Positions 1-7,550 of a DNA stretch of 64,000 nt are shown in pieces. Source of the DNA: Lachnospiraceae bacterium UBA7182 (GTDB lineage Bacteria > Bacillota > Clostridia > Lachnospirales > Lachnospiraceae). Below the pieces are notes generated by a model. That model was not told the DNA's origin. It was given only the letters and a program-made list of their open reading frames with translations, and ran no database searches. A program made the translations under genes and the position numbers. The stretch is from contig DKVI01000047.1 in assembly GCA_002491115.1 (NCBI GenBank), positions 17,303-81,302 of the forward strand, written 5' to 3'. The number at the start of each line of letters is the position of its first letter. The stretch's first letter is position 1.

Positions 1-1
1 T

Positions 2-205
2 AGTGAGGACGATGCGGTTATACTGGAGTTCAAGGTATACGACGCACAGGACGGCGAAAATACACTGGAGGATACCGTGCGGTCGGCGTTAAAGCAAATA
101 GAGGAGAAAAAATACGCATCCATCCTGGAAGCAAAAGGAATTGCGCCGGAGCGGATTCGGAAATATGGTTTTGCCTTTGAAGGAAAGAAGGTCCGGATCG
201 GGTAA
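2..205 (+). CDS. C-terminal end of an AAA-ATPase-like / PD-(D/E)XK nuclease-family protein (partial)
   Basis: The window opens inside this gene; about 67 codons remain before the TAA at 203-205. The visible tail contains VILEFKV, the E-x-K strand of the PD-(D/E)XK fold (PDDEXK_9), followed by a helix ending EEKKYA and a short strand pair (RKYGFAFEGKKVRIG) that typically closes proteins pairing an N-terminal AAA-ATPase-like domain (PF09820) with this nuclease-like domain. The molecular role of the family is not established. It is the same family as the broken gene at 485-1361 but not the same copy, because its ending is different. The N-terminal part lies outside the window, so intactness cannot be judged. 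Confidence 0.75.
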   Translation, partial: SEDDAVILEFKVYDAQDGENTLEDTVRSALKQIEEKKYASILEAKGIAPERIRKYGFAFEGKKVRIG

Positions 206-310
206 ATTTTTGAAAGTGCAGGGAATATGAGTTTGTAAACCGTACAGGACAGGCATTTTGCAGGAATAGTGAAATGTCTGTCTTTATTATTTATAGTTTC
301 GGTGAAATAT

Positions 311-403
311 GCTCATAAAAATGTAAAAAAATCTATAATTTCGCTCATAAAAGTGTAAAAAGGTTTATAATTTCACTCATAAAAATGTAAAAAAGTTGCA
401 TAT
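311..403. repeat. Three-unit 32-bp direct tandem repeat
   Basis: Two full 32-bp units (311-342 and 343-374) and a third that diverges after about 20 bp (375 to about 403). Each unit begins with (g/a)CTCATAAAAATGTAAAAA or a one-base variant, and the first two end in TATAATTTC. The array fills most of the 280-bp gap between the ATPase/nuclease tail and the decayed paralogue. Iteron-like protein binding sites or a promoter array (each full unit contains a TATAAT-like ATAATTT) are possible readings. No repeat-spacer structure is seen, so this is not a CRISPR array. Confidence 0.8.
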
Positions 404-484
404 ATCAGGGGTGTATGTTAAGATTCCAGTATTATAGAAGAATAACGACAAAGTCGGAGGAAAACAGACAGTTTATGGGCAGGC

Positions 485-1361
485 ATGTTTTTAGATAGCA
501 GGATTCCATATGAATCTTACAGGTTAGTTAAGAGGGATGATTATTTTGTTGACAAAACCGCTCTTATTGATGAGCTGTTCCCTTTCCTGGAAGTGGAAAA
601 GAGATTCATCTGCATTACAAGACCCCGCCGATTTGGGAAAAGTGTTGTGGCGAACATGATCGGCGCTTTTTTCGGGAAAGCAGTAAATGTTGAATCTCTG
701 TTTGATACGCTGAAGATAGCTTCGTCCGAAGGATACAGGACTCATCTGAACCAACATCATGTAGTATATATCGATTTCAGCCGGATGCCTCAGGATTGCA
801 GCACTTATGCCGCGTATATCGGGCGTATTTTCGATGGTATTAAACGGGATTTGGAGGAAAGGTACCCAGGCGTATGTAGAACTCGCGTATATGACGGGGA
901 TTCTTCCGATTGCGAAATATTCAGGCGGATCTGAACTGAACATGTTCGTGGAATACGATATGGCGACCAATCAGATTAGCAGCTACTGGACAGGTTCAGG
1001 ACCGTATGACGAGATTTTCTCCTATAATAGTGAGATTGAGCTGTCTGCCGTGGTCAATCTGGTTTATCTTGCTGTCCGGGACAAATAACGGGTGGAACGT
1101 GAAGACAAGGCGGGTGAAGGATATGTTGACTTTATTTTTTATCCGGAACGAAAAGGAGCGGATGCATTGATTCTGGAACTGAAGATAGACAGTACGCCGG
1201 AGGAAGCGATTCAACAGATTAAGGATAAGAAATATGTATTGCGTCTCGCGGGGAAAATGGGGGAGGCACCCAAATATACAGGAAGGATATTGGCGGCGGG
1301 GATTAGTTACAGCAGAAAGACGAAGGAACATTCCTGCAGGATTGAGGAACTGTTTTACTGA
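485..1361 (+). pseudogene. Decayed AAA-ATPase-like / PD-(D/E)XK family gene
   Basis: Three blocks of one family protein survive in two reading frames. From 485 an intact start gives the AAA-like N terminus, with the P-loop-like motif RPRRFGKS at residues 47-54, to about position 868. The protein then continues one frame over with YVELAYMTGIL and GGSELNMF, so a frame-changing internal deletion lies near 868-875. A second, in-frame loss joins GPYDEIF to SYNSEIELSA near 1020. A TAA at 1086-1088 sits where the family has a Tyr codon (DK-stop-RVERED). The C-terminal PDDEXK piece with LILELK follows to 1361. About 290 residues remain of a family that usually has roughly 550. The second half is still well conserved, which suggests recent decay. 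Confidence 0.85.
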
Positions 1362-1389
1362 AACGTTACATGGGAGGTTAAAAGGATCC

Positions 1390-2388
1390 ATGCCATTTAT
1401 GATGATCAGAGACGATATTGTGAATGTCCGGGCGGACGCGCTGGTGAATCCGGCCAACGAGACGTTGTCACAGGGCAGCGGGACCAGCCGGGCCATCTAT
1501 CTGGCGGCAGGGGAGGAAAAGCTTACAAAAGCCTGTCAGGAGATCGGGCGGTGCAGCCTTGGGAAGGCAGTGATTACGGAGGCGTTTGACCTGGATGCCA
1601 AATATATTATCCATGCGGTGGGTCCGGTGTGGAAAAACGGCCTGCACAGAGAGAAAAAGCATTTATACAGCGCATATAAAGAAGCGATGCTTCTGGCAGA
1701 AACCTATCATCTGAAATCTGTCGCTTTTCCCCTTCTGTCTTCCGGCAATTACGGCTATCCGAAAGATAAAGCGCTGAAAGTTGCCGTCTGCGCCATCCGT
1801 GATTTTCTGGCGGAACATGATATGACCGTCTATCTGGTGTTGTATGACCGAAGCGCGGTGGCTGTGAGTAAACGGCTGTTTATGTCTTTAAAAGAATACA
1901 TAGACGATCATTATGTCAGGCAGAAAGACGAAAGCTATAAAAGGGAACCGCCTCTTTTGAAGAGGGGGCTCCCGGAGGCCCAAAGCGCGTGCTTTCATAT
2001 GGCGGATATGCCCGCTTCCAGGAGCCTGGACGATCTGATGGATCATATGGGCGAGACATTTTCCCAGATGCTGCTTCGGCTGATTGACGAGCGGAAACTG
2101 AAAGATTCTTATGTATATAAAAAAGCCAATGTGGACCGCAGGCATTTTTCAAAGATACGAAATGATACGGCATACGCGCCCAACAAAAAGACGGTGCTGG
2201 CCTTTTGTGTCGCGCTGGAGCTGTCTCTGGATGAAACAAAGGATCTTCTGATGCGGGCAGGCTTTGCCCTTTCTGACTGTTCAAAGTCTGACGTGATTCT
2301 CCGCTATTTTATAGAGAACCGGAAATATGATATTTTTGAGATTAACGAGATGTTGTTTGCCTATGACCAGCCTCTTTTAGGAAGTTAA
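1390..2388 (+). CDS. Macro-domain protein with C-terminal helical (XRE-like) domain
   Basis: A 332-residue protein. Residues 1-175 are a macro domain of the ADP-ribose/O-acetyl-ADP-ribose binding type: an early Asp in RADALVNPAN, then the glycine-rich loop around SGTSRAIYLAAG, then PLLSSGNYGYPKDKA. Such domains bind or hydrolyse ADP-ribose derivatives. The last 110 residues (from about 225) are helical, with KIRNDTAYAPNKKTVLAFCVALEL resembling a lambda-repressor-type helix-turn-helix bundle; DNA binding is only a guess. The start at 1390 is chosen because GGGAGG lies at 1372-1377 and the macro fold begins there; upstream in-frame codons overlap the pseudogene. The next gene is a VWA protein in the same direction. 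Confidence 0.85.
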   Translation: MPFMMIRDDIVNVRADALVNPANETLSQGSGTSRAIYLAAGEEKLTKACQEIGRCSLGKAVITEAFDLDAKYIIHAVGPVWKNGLHREKKHLYSAYKEAMLLAETYHLKSVAFPLLSSGNYGYPKDKALKVAVCAIRDFLAEHDMTVYLVLYDRSAVAVSKRLFMSLKEYIDDHYVRQKDESYKREPPLLKRGLPEAQSACFHMADMPASRSLDDLMDHMGETFSQMLLRLIDERKLKDSYVYKKANVDRRHFSKIRNDTAYAPNKKTVLAFCVALELSLDETKDLLMRAGFALSDCSKSDVILRYFIENRKYDIFEINEMLFAYDQPLLGS

Positions 2389-2471
2389 AAAATGTCCCCT
2401 GTCAGGAGACCAGATGCGCTTTTAAATCGTTTATACTGCTGTCAGAACAAAAAGAAAGGCAGGAGACGAAG

Positions 2472-3131
2472 ATGAGAAAAGGATTGACAGAACTGGTATT
2501 TATTCTGGACAGGAGCGGTTCCATGGGAGGGTTGGAAAGCGACACCATCGGCGGGTTTAACAGTATGATCAAAAAGCAGCGCAGACAAAAAGGCGAGGCC
2601 AATGTCACCACAGTGCTTTTTGACGATCAGTATGACCTGATTCATGACCGTATTGCCATAGGGCATATAAGCCCTCTGACAGAGAGGGAATACTATGTGC
2701 GCGGCTGCACGGCTCTTCTGGACGCGGTGGGGAAGACCATCCGCAGGATGAAGAAGACCCAGAAAGCCCTTCCGGAATCTGAACGGGCTGAGAAGGTAAT
2801 CTTTGTGATTACCACAGACGGATTGGAAAATGCCAGTAAAAAATACGGGTATGCCAAAGTCCGTCATATGATTGAGCGGCGGAAGGCAGGGGATCAGTGG
2901 GAATTTTTGTTCCTTGGTGCCAACATGGACGCCGTGTCGGAGGCACAAAAGTTCGGGATAACCGCAGACCGCTCGGTGACCTTCCAAAATGACAGCCAGG
3001 GAGTTGCCACCAATTACCGTGTGGTCGGAGAGACCTTAAGCTGTATGCGCGCGGCGCCCTGCATGGCACAGTTGGACGGAAGCTGGAAAAAAGAGATTGA
3101 GGAAGATTTGAAAAAAAGGAAATCTGTCTGA
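2472..3131 (+). CDS. VWA-domain protein
   Basis: A 219-residue, apparently soluble von Willebrand factor A domain covering nearly the whole chain. The metal-ion-dependent adhesion site is complete: DRSGS at residues 13-17 (DxSxS), Thr80 in RGCTALLDA, and Asp116 in ITTDG. There is no signal peptide or membrane segment, so it probably acts in the cytoplasm as a metal-dependent protein-binding module, as TerY-like VWA proteins are thought to. A ribosome site (GGCAGGAGA) precedes the ATG. It follows the macro-domain gene by 83 bp and may share its transcript. No tellurite-resistance or chelatase genes are near, so the partner is unknown. Confidence 0.85.
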   Translation: MRKGLTELVFILDRSGSMGGLESDTIGGFNSMIKKQRRQKGEANVTTVLFDDQYDLIHDRIAIGHISPLTEREYYVRGCTALLDAVGKTIRRMKKTQKALPESERAEKVIFVITTDGLENASKKYGYAKVRHMIERRKAGDQWEFLFLGANMDAVSEAQKFGITADRSVTFQNDSQGVATNYRVVGETLSCMRAAPCMAQLDGSWKKEIEEDLKKRKSV

Positions 3132-3152
3132 AACAGTTTCTCTAAAACGCAA

Positions 3153-3204
3153 TTGGCGCTTTTGCTCTCCGCTTTCTTTGGAGAATCAAAAGCGCCAAAG
3201 GGTT
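3153..3204. terminator. Terminator hairpin between convergent genes
   Basis: A perfect 12-bp inverted repeat, TTGGCGCTTTTG (3153-3164) and CAAAAGCGCCAA (3187-3198), with a further TCTCC/GGAGA pairing inside the loop. It lies between the VWA gene and the convergent GH3 gene, 22 bp past the VWA stop. The T-tract is short (GGGTTTT), so its efficiency is uncertain. Confidence 0.6.
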
Positions 3205-3219
3205 TTGCCGGGAAGTATT

Positions 3220-5664
3220 TTAACCCGTCAGTTTTTGGATCGCATGCAGTATTCGGCCTGCGCAGCGCCGGATCGCTTCTTCTGAAAGCTTTCCCTGTTC
3301 ATATGCCATTCGTATGTTTTCAGCGTCTTTTTGGTTTCCCGGCATAATGATGTCGTTGCCTGCCGCGGCACATTTCCATGGCGTGCTTCCGTCTTCGGGA
3401 ACTGTTGTATTCCAGTCAGACATGATTATGCCTTCAAATCCCCATTCTTCACGGGCGACGGTCGTACAGATATCCCGGCTGTTGGCCGCGTGGACGCCGT
3501 TGATTAAATTATAGGCAGACATGACAGCAATCGGGCCGCTTTTTTTGACCGCGATTTCAAACCCCCGTAAATAAATTTCCCGGAGAGCCCGTTCAGAGAC
3601 GCGGACGTTTACGCCCATTCGATTGTCTTCCTGATTATTGCAGGCGAAATGTTTAATCGTTACGCCGCATCCCTTATGACTTTGCACCCCTTTTGTTACA
3701 GCGGCAGCCATGATTCCTGACAGAAAGGGGTCCTCCGAATAATATTCAAAATTACGTCCGCATAATGGATTCCTGTGAAGATTCATTCCCGGCGCCAGCC
3801 ACAGATCAACATGGAACTCTTCCATTTCTACTGCGATCGCTTCTCCAAATGTCCGCATTAAATCTACGTCCCATGACTGCGCCAGTGCCGTTCCTGACGG
3901 AAACGCGGTGCAGTATTGATAATAGGTATCAGCGTTTTCATGGCGTTTTGTTTCTTCCAGAAAGCCGTTTTCCAGTGAACCTAACACACCGACGCCATAT
4001 ACAAGCCCTGTTTCCCGGTCCGTTTCATAGCTTTGACGCAGGCGAAGCCCTGCGGGACCGTCTGCCATAATCAGAGACCTTATCCCGTATTTTTCTTCCA
4101 GCGCTTCTGTTGTTTCTCCGGCGGAGCCGGGTACTCTGGTCCCTGACGAACCAAGCGTACTGGCTCCTTGCGTAATATTCCCGTATAAAAGCGGTATTAG
4201 TTCTGAGACGGGCAGCTCTTTTGCAGGGAATATCCGGCAGGTTCTCTTTTTTTCTTTCCGCGGAATAAATGAAAGACACGGGACTTTCTGCTCCTCTGCC
4301 ATTTTAAGCCATTCAGCGGTTCTGTTTCCGGCAAATTCAGGTGCATGCAGTTCTTTTAAAGGCATATTCGGAGGACAGATTTCTTTTGTCCGTTCCAGTA
4401 CAGTCTGTACCGGAACGGTGAATAATGCCGCGAGCTGCAGGGACGCTATATGATTACCAATCCATATACCGTAGGTTCCTGCGTCCATGAACCATGCGTG
4501 CAATTGCTCTGAGTAGCTGGTAAGACAGGACTGCTCTACAGATATGGTAAGCGTTTGCCTTTCCTGCGGCTTCAAAATATCTGTTTTCGCAAAACCAGCC
4601 AGCCTTTGATATTCTTTTGCACCGGTTGTCTGTGGCAGCGTTACATATACTTGAACCACTTCCCGTCCGGAATAAGACGATCCGGTGTTCTGCACAGAAA
4701 CTGTAATATCTATTCCGTCCTTTGTTCTCCGTAACTGTTCAAACTTTATGGAAAAGGAAGTATAGGAAAGTCCATAACCAAACGGAAACAAAGGCTGTAT
4801 GCCGAAACTGTCAAAATATCGATATCCGACATAAATTCCCTCCCGATATTCTTCTGTTTTTAAATTTCCGTTCAGATGGCTGAAATTTTCTGACGAAGGG
4901 TAATCTTCATAGCGTTTTGCCCAGGTGGCAGTCAACCGGCCGCCCGGCGTCACTCGGCCAAGCAGTACATCGGCAACGGCATGGCCTCCGTCCTGTCCCG
5001 GAAGGGAAATATTTAAGATTGCTTTAATGTTTTTTGCCCTCTGCAGAAGATCCGTCAGTTCGACCGGAGCCCCGATATTTAAGAGGAGAATAATCGGCAG
5101 ATCCGTCCGGTTCAGCCATAAAATATCTTCCCATTCTTTTTTACTTAAATAATAGTCTCCTTCAACTTTCCGACGGTCTTTACCTTCACCGGAAATACGG
5201 CTGATCACATAGACAACCGCCGAAGCGCCTTTTAAATCTTCCGCTATAATTTTTCTTCCGTCCGGTAAAGAAAACGGGTTTGCCGCATAAGCGTCAAATG
5301 GATTTTCAACCTGTTTCGCGTTTGCCAAAACTTTTTCCTTCCATGCAGTCCTGGCAGCGTTATAGCGATTTTCGTAATCTGCGATCCAGCTTTTGTTTGT
5401 AATTCCTATATTTGCCGCTTTTAAACCCTGATAGACAGAAACACTTTTTCTGTTATTGACGTCGCCAGATCCGATCCCGCCCTTAACGGTCCGGATAGCG
5501 CCGCCGCCAAACAGCGCTACAGATACAGGAGTTTTAAGGGGAAGTGTATTTTCATTTTTTAGCAGGACCATTCCTTCCGCTGCCGCTTTTCTCGCTAAAA
5601 GAGCATGCATAAGTTCACGCCTGGAAGGCTGTGCGTTTCGTGTACCACTGTGATTCTGATTCAT
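3220..5664 (-). CDS. Family GH3 beta-glucosidase, circularly permuted domain order
   Basis: An 814-residue cytoplasmic glycosidase with no signal peptide. The order is inverted relative to most GH3 enzymes. The alpha/beta C-type domain comes first (about residues 25-270, starting AAEGMVLLKNENTLPL), then a fibronectin III-like domain (about 315-420, EVVQVYVTLP), then the TIM barrel (about 510-814). The barrel carries the substrate-binding KHFACNNQE motif and the nucleophile Asp750 in MSDWN. This order is known from ruminal Firmicutes beta-glucosidases such as those of Ruminococcus albus and Butyrivibrio. It is the last gene of the operon binding protein-permease-permease-GH3 and should hydrolyse imported beta-glucosides or oligosaccharides. 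Exact linkage specificity cannot be read from sequence. Confidence 0.9.
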   Translation of the reverse strand: MNQNHSGTRNAQPSRRELMHALLARKAAAEGMVLLKNENTLPLKTPVSVALFGGGAIRTVKGGIGSGDVNNRKSVSVYQGLKAANIGITNKSWIADYENRYNAARTAWKEKVLANAKQVENPFDAYAANPFSLPDGRKIIAEDLKGASAVVYVISRISGEGKDRRKVEGDYYLSKKEWEDILWLNRTDLPIILLLNIGAPVELTDLLQRAKNIKAILNISLPGQDGGHAVADVLLGRVTPGGRLTATWAKRYEDYPSSENFSHLNGNLKTEEYREGIYVGYRYFDSFGIQPLFPFGYGLSYTSFSIKFEQLRRTKDGIDITVSVQNTGSSYSGREVVQVYVTLPQTTGAKEYQRLAGFAKTDILKPQERQTLTISVEQSCLTSYSEQLHAWFMDAGTYGIWIGNHIASLQLAALFTVPVQTVLERTKEICPPNMPLKELHAPEFAGNRTAEWLKMAEEQKVPCLSFIPRKEKKRTCRIFPAKELPVSELIPLLYGNITQGASTLGSSGTRVPGSAGETTEALEEKYGIRSLIMADGPAGLRLRQSYETDRETGLVYGVGVLGSLENGFLEETKRHENADTYYQYCTAFPSGTALAQSWDVDLMRTFGEAIAVEMEEFHVDLWLAPGMNLHRNPLCGRNFEYYSEDPFLSGIMAAAVTKGVQSHKGCGVTIKHFACNNQEDNRMGVNVRVSERALREIYLRGFEIAVKKSGPIAVMSAYNLINGVHAANSRDICTTVAREEWGFEGIIMSDWNTTVPEDGSTPWKCAAAGNDIIMPGNQKDAENIRMAYEQGKLSEEAIRRCAGRILHAIQKLTG

Positions 5665-5683
5665 AAATTCTGCTGATCTCCTG

Positions 5684-6529
5684 TTATTCCTTTACGCCTC
5701 CAAGAGTAACGCCTGCGATAATAAATTTGGAAAGGCACAGATATACAATAATAATCGGCACAATTGCTACCAGAATCATTGTATAAATTTTACCCATGTC
5801 AAAATTCATATAGTCAGCGCCTCGAAGCGTTGCGATTAAAATCGGTACTGTCATTTTATTTTTAGACTGAATGATCAGGGCAGGAACGAAATAATTGTTC
5901 CAGGAACCCACAAAGCTGAAAATGGCCTGTACGGCAATCGCCGGTTTCATAATCGGAAGTACGATCTGATTGAAAGTGCGGAATTCTCCGCAGCCGTCAA
6001 TTCTTGACGCTTCAACAAGTGAAAGCGGAAGGGATGACTGCAGATAACTGTACATAAAATAGAACACGGAAGGCGAGGCAATCGAAGGAATAATAAGCGG
6101 GAGCAATGAGTCATACATTCCCATGTTTGTGATTAACCGCAGAAATCCCATTGCCGTTACCTGTGTGGGCATTACAAGGATTGCCATAATAAATGTAAAC
6201 GCTATTTTTTTCAGTTTAAAGTCATAGGCGTATAAACCGTAAGCCGTTAAAGCTGAAAAATAAGTACAGATTGCCGCGGAGCAGCCGGAAACAATCAGGC
6301 TGTTTAAAATACCCCTGAACATGGGGAATGTTCCGTCATTGGCGACGCTGCTTAAGTTTTTCAGCAAATAGCTTCCGGGCAGTGCGGAAAAGCCCTTCTG
6401 TAAATCCGCATGTGACCGTGTTGCGTTGATAATCAGGATGTAAAAGAAAAACAGGCACATAAATGACAGGATGATCAGTACAACATGAGCAAATATGCTC
6501 CGTAAATGATTTGGTTGTTTTGATTTCAT
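5684..6529 (-). CDS. Carbohydrate ABC transporter permease (MalG type)
   Basis: A 281-residue inner-membrane permease of the CUT1 family with about six membrane segments and the EAA loop (VEASRIDGCGEFRTFNQIVLP) that contacts the ATPase. The start is placed at 6529, where MKSKQ follows an AGGAAGG ribosome site; upstream in-frame codons run into the preceding permease gene and read as charged nonsense. The gap to that gene is 4 bp, so translation is probably coupled. No ATPase is encoded here, so the pump presumably borrows a shared MsmK-like ATPase from elsewhere, as many Firmicutes CUT1 systems do. Confidence 0.9.
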   Translation of the reverse strand: MKSKQPNHLRSIFAHVVLIILSFMCLFFFYILIINATRSHADLQKGFSALPGSYLLKNLSSVANDGTFPMFRGILNSLIVSGCSAAICTYFSALTAYGLYAYDFKLKKIAFTFIMAILVMPTQVTAMGFLRLITNMGMYDSLLPLIIPSIASPSVFYFMYSYLQSSLPLSLVEASRIDGCGEFRTFNQIVLPIMKPAIAVQAIFSFVGSWNNYFVPALIIQSKNKMTVPILIATLRGADYMNFDMGKIYTMILVAIVPIIIVYLCLSKFIIAGVTLGGVKE

Positions 6530-6533
6530 AAAC

Positions 6534-7487
6534 TTATCCCTTCCTCTGCAGTTTTTTCGCTTTCTTTGCAGCTGCCTTTGAACCGTCCGGGTCATCATTA
6601 TTCGTGATCCGGTATACAATAAAGCATAAAATGCCGCTGACAATAAAAAGATAAACAGACAGTGCGCCTGCCATACCATAATTTTTACTCTTCAAATGAC
6701 TGTTCAGGAACATGATTAAGGTCATGGAAGTGCGGTCCGGAGTTCCCTGTCCGTTTGTCAGGATCTGAGGAACGTCAAACATCTGCAAACCGCCGATAAT
6801 AGCGGTAATTAATGTGTAGGCAAGAATCGGCCGTATCTGCGGAAGCGTAATAAAGAAAAAACGCTGAATACTGTTGCAGCCGTCCAGTTCGGAAGCTTCA
6901 AAGATATCCGGACTGATACCCATAATGGCGGCCATCAACATAATCGTAGAATTTCCGAACCACATCAGAAAATTCATAAGTCCAACCAGCGATCTGGTTC
7001 CAAGTGCAGAACCCAGGAAATCCACAGGCTGATGGGTCAGCCCTATTGACATAAGTATTGAATTGACGGGTCCGTTGGTGGAGAACATGGTAAAAAACAG
7101 CATTGCAAATGCGGATGCCATGATCAGATTCGGCAGATAGATGACAACCTTGAAAAATTGTGTTCCATGAATCTTAAGCCTCGCATCTACAAACCATTCG
7201 GCAAGGACTAAAGCGATCACAATCTGGGGGATAAATCCTATCATCCATAAAATCAGGGTATTTCCTGCGTATTTCAGCATATCAGATCCCAGAAGGCTTA
7301 TATAGTTCTGCATTCCGACAAAATTCGGCCCGACTTCTTTAATTCCTGAGCGATAGTACTCAAAAAAGCTGTAGCGAATCGTATCCAGTAAAGGAATAAA
7401 AGAAAAAATGAAAAAACTTACGAAAAACGGAAGTATAAAGATATATCCCCATTTTGAATAGTCGATTTTCTTATGTTTTACTTTCAT
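6534..7487 (-). CDS. Carbohydrate ABC transporter permease (MalF type)
   Basis: A 317-residue CUT1-family permease with a short cytoplasmic N terminus (MKVKHKKIDYSKWGYIF), six predicted membrane segments and the EAA motif EASELDGCNSIQRFFFITLP. Together with the MalG-type partner it forms the transmembrane channel for the sugar delivered by the lipoprotein encoded upstream. It lies 63 bp after the binding-protein gene, with a hairpin in that gap. The charged tail KAAAKKAKKLQRKG is lysine-rich and probably cytoplasmic. Confidence 0.9.
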   Translation of the reverse strand: MKVKHKKIDYSKWGYIFILPFFVSFFIFSFIPLLDTIRYSFFEYYRSGIKEVGPNFVGMQNYISLLGSDMLKYAGNTLILWMIGFIPQIVIALVLAEWFVDARLKIHGTQFFKVVIYLPNLIMASAFAMLFFTMFSTNGPVNSILMSIGLTHQPVDFLGSALGTRSLVGLMNFLMWFGNSTIMLMAAIMGISPDIFEASELDGCNSIQRFFFITLPQIRPILAYTLITAIIGGLQMFDVPQILTNGQGTPDRTSMTLIMFLNSHLKSKNYGMAGALSVYLFIVSGILCFIVYRITNNDDPDGSKAAAKKAKKLQRKG

Positions 7488-7516
7488 AAACTGCGCTCCC
7501 CTTCTCTTTCATGTAC

Positions 7517-7539
7517 TGCGGGGTCAGAATAACCCCACA
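7517..7539 (-). other. Intercistronic hairpin after the binding-protein gene
   Basis: An 8-bp stem with one wobble pair, TGCGGGGT (7517-7524) and ACCCCACA (7532-7539), with a 7-nt loop, in the gap between the binding protein and the first permease. There is no U-tract on the coding strand. It therefore reads as an mRNA-stabilising or attenuating hairpin of the kind that keeps binding-protein levels above permease levels. Confidence 0.5.
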
Positions 7540-7550
7540 GTTATGTATTG

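Noticed and set aside
311..403. CRISPR array
   Set aside because: The units are contiguous without spacers and there are no cas genes in the window.
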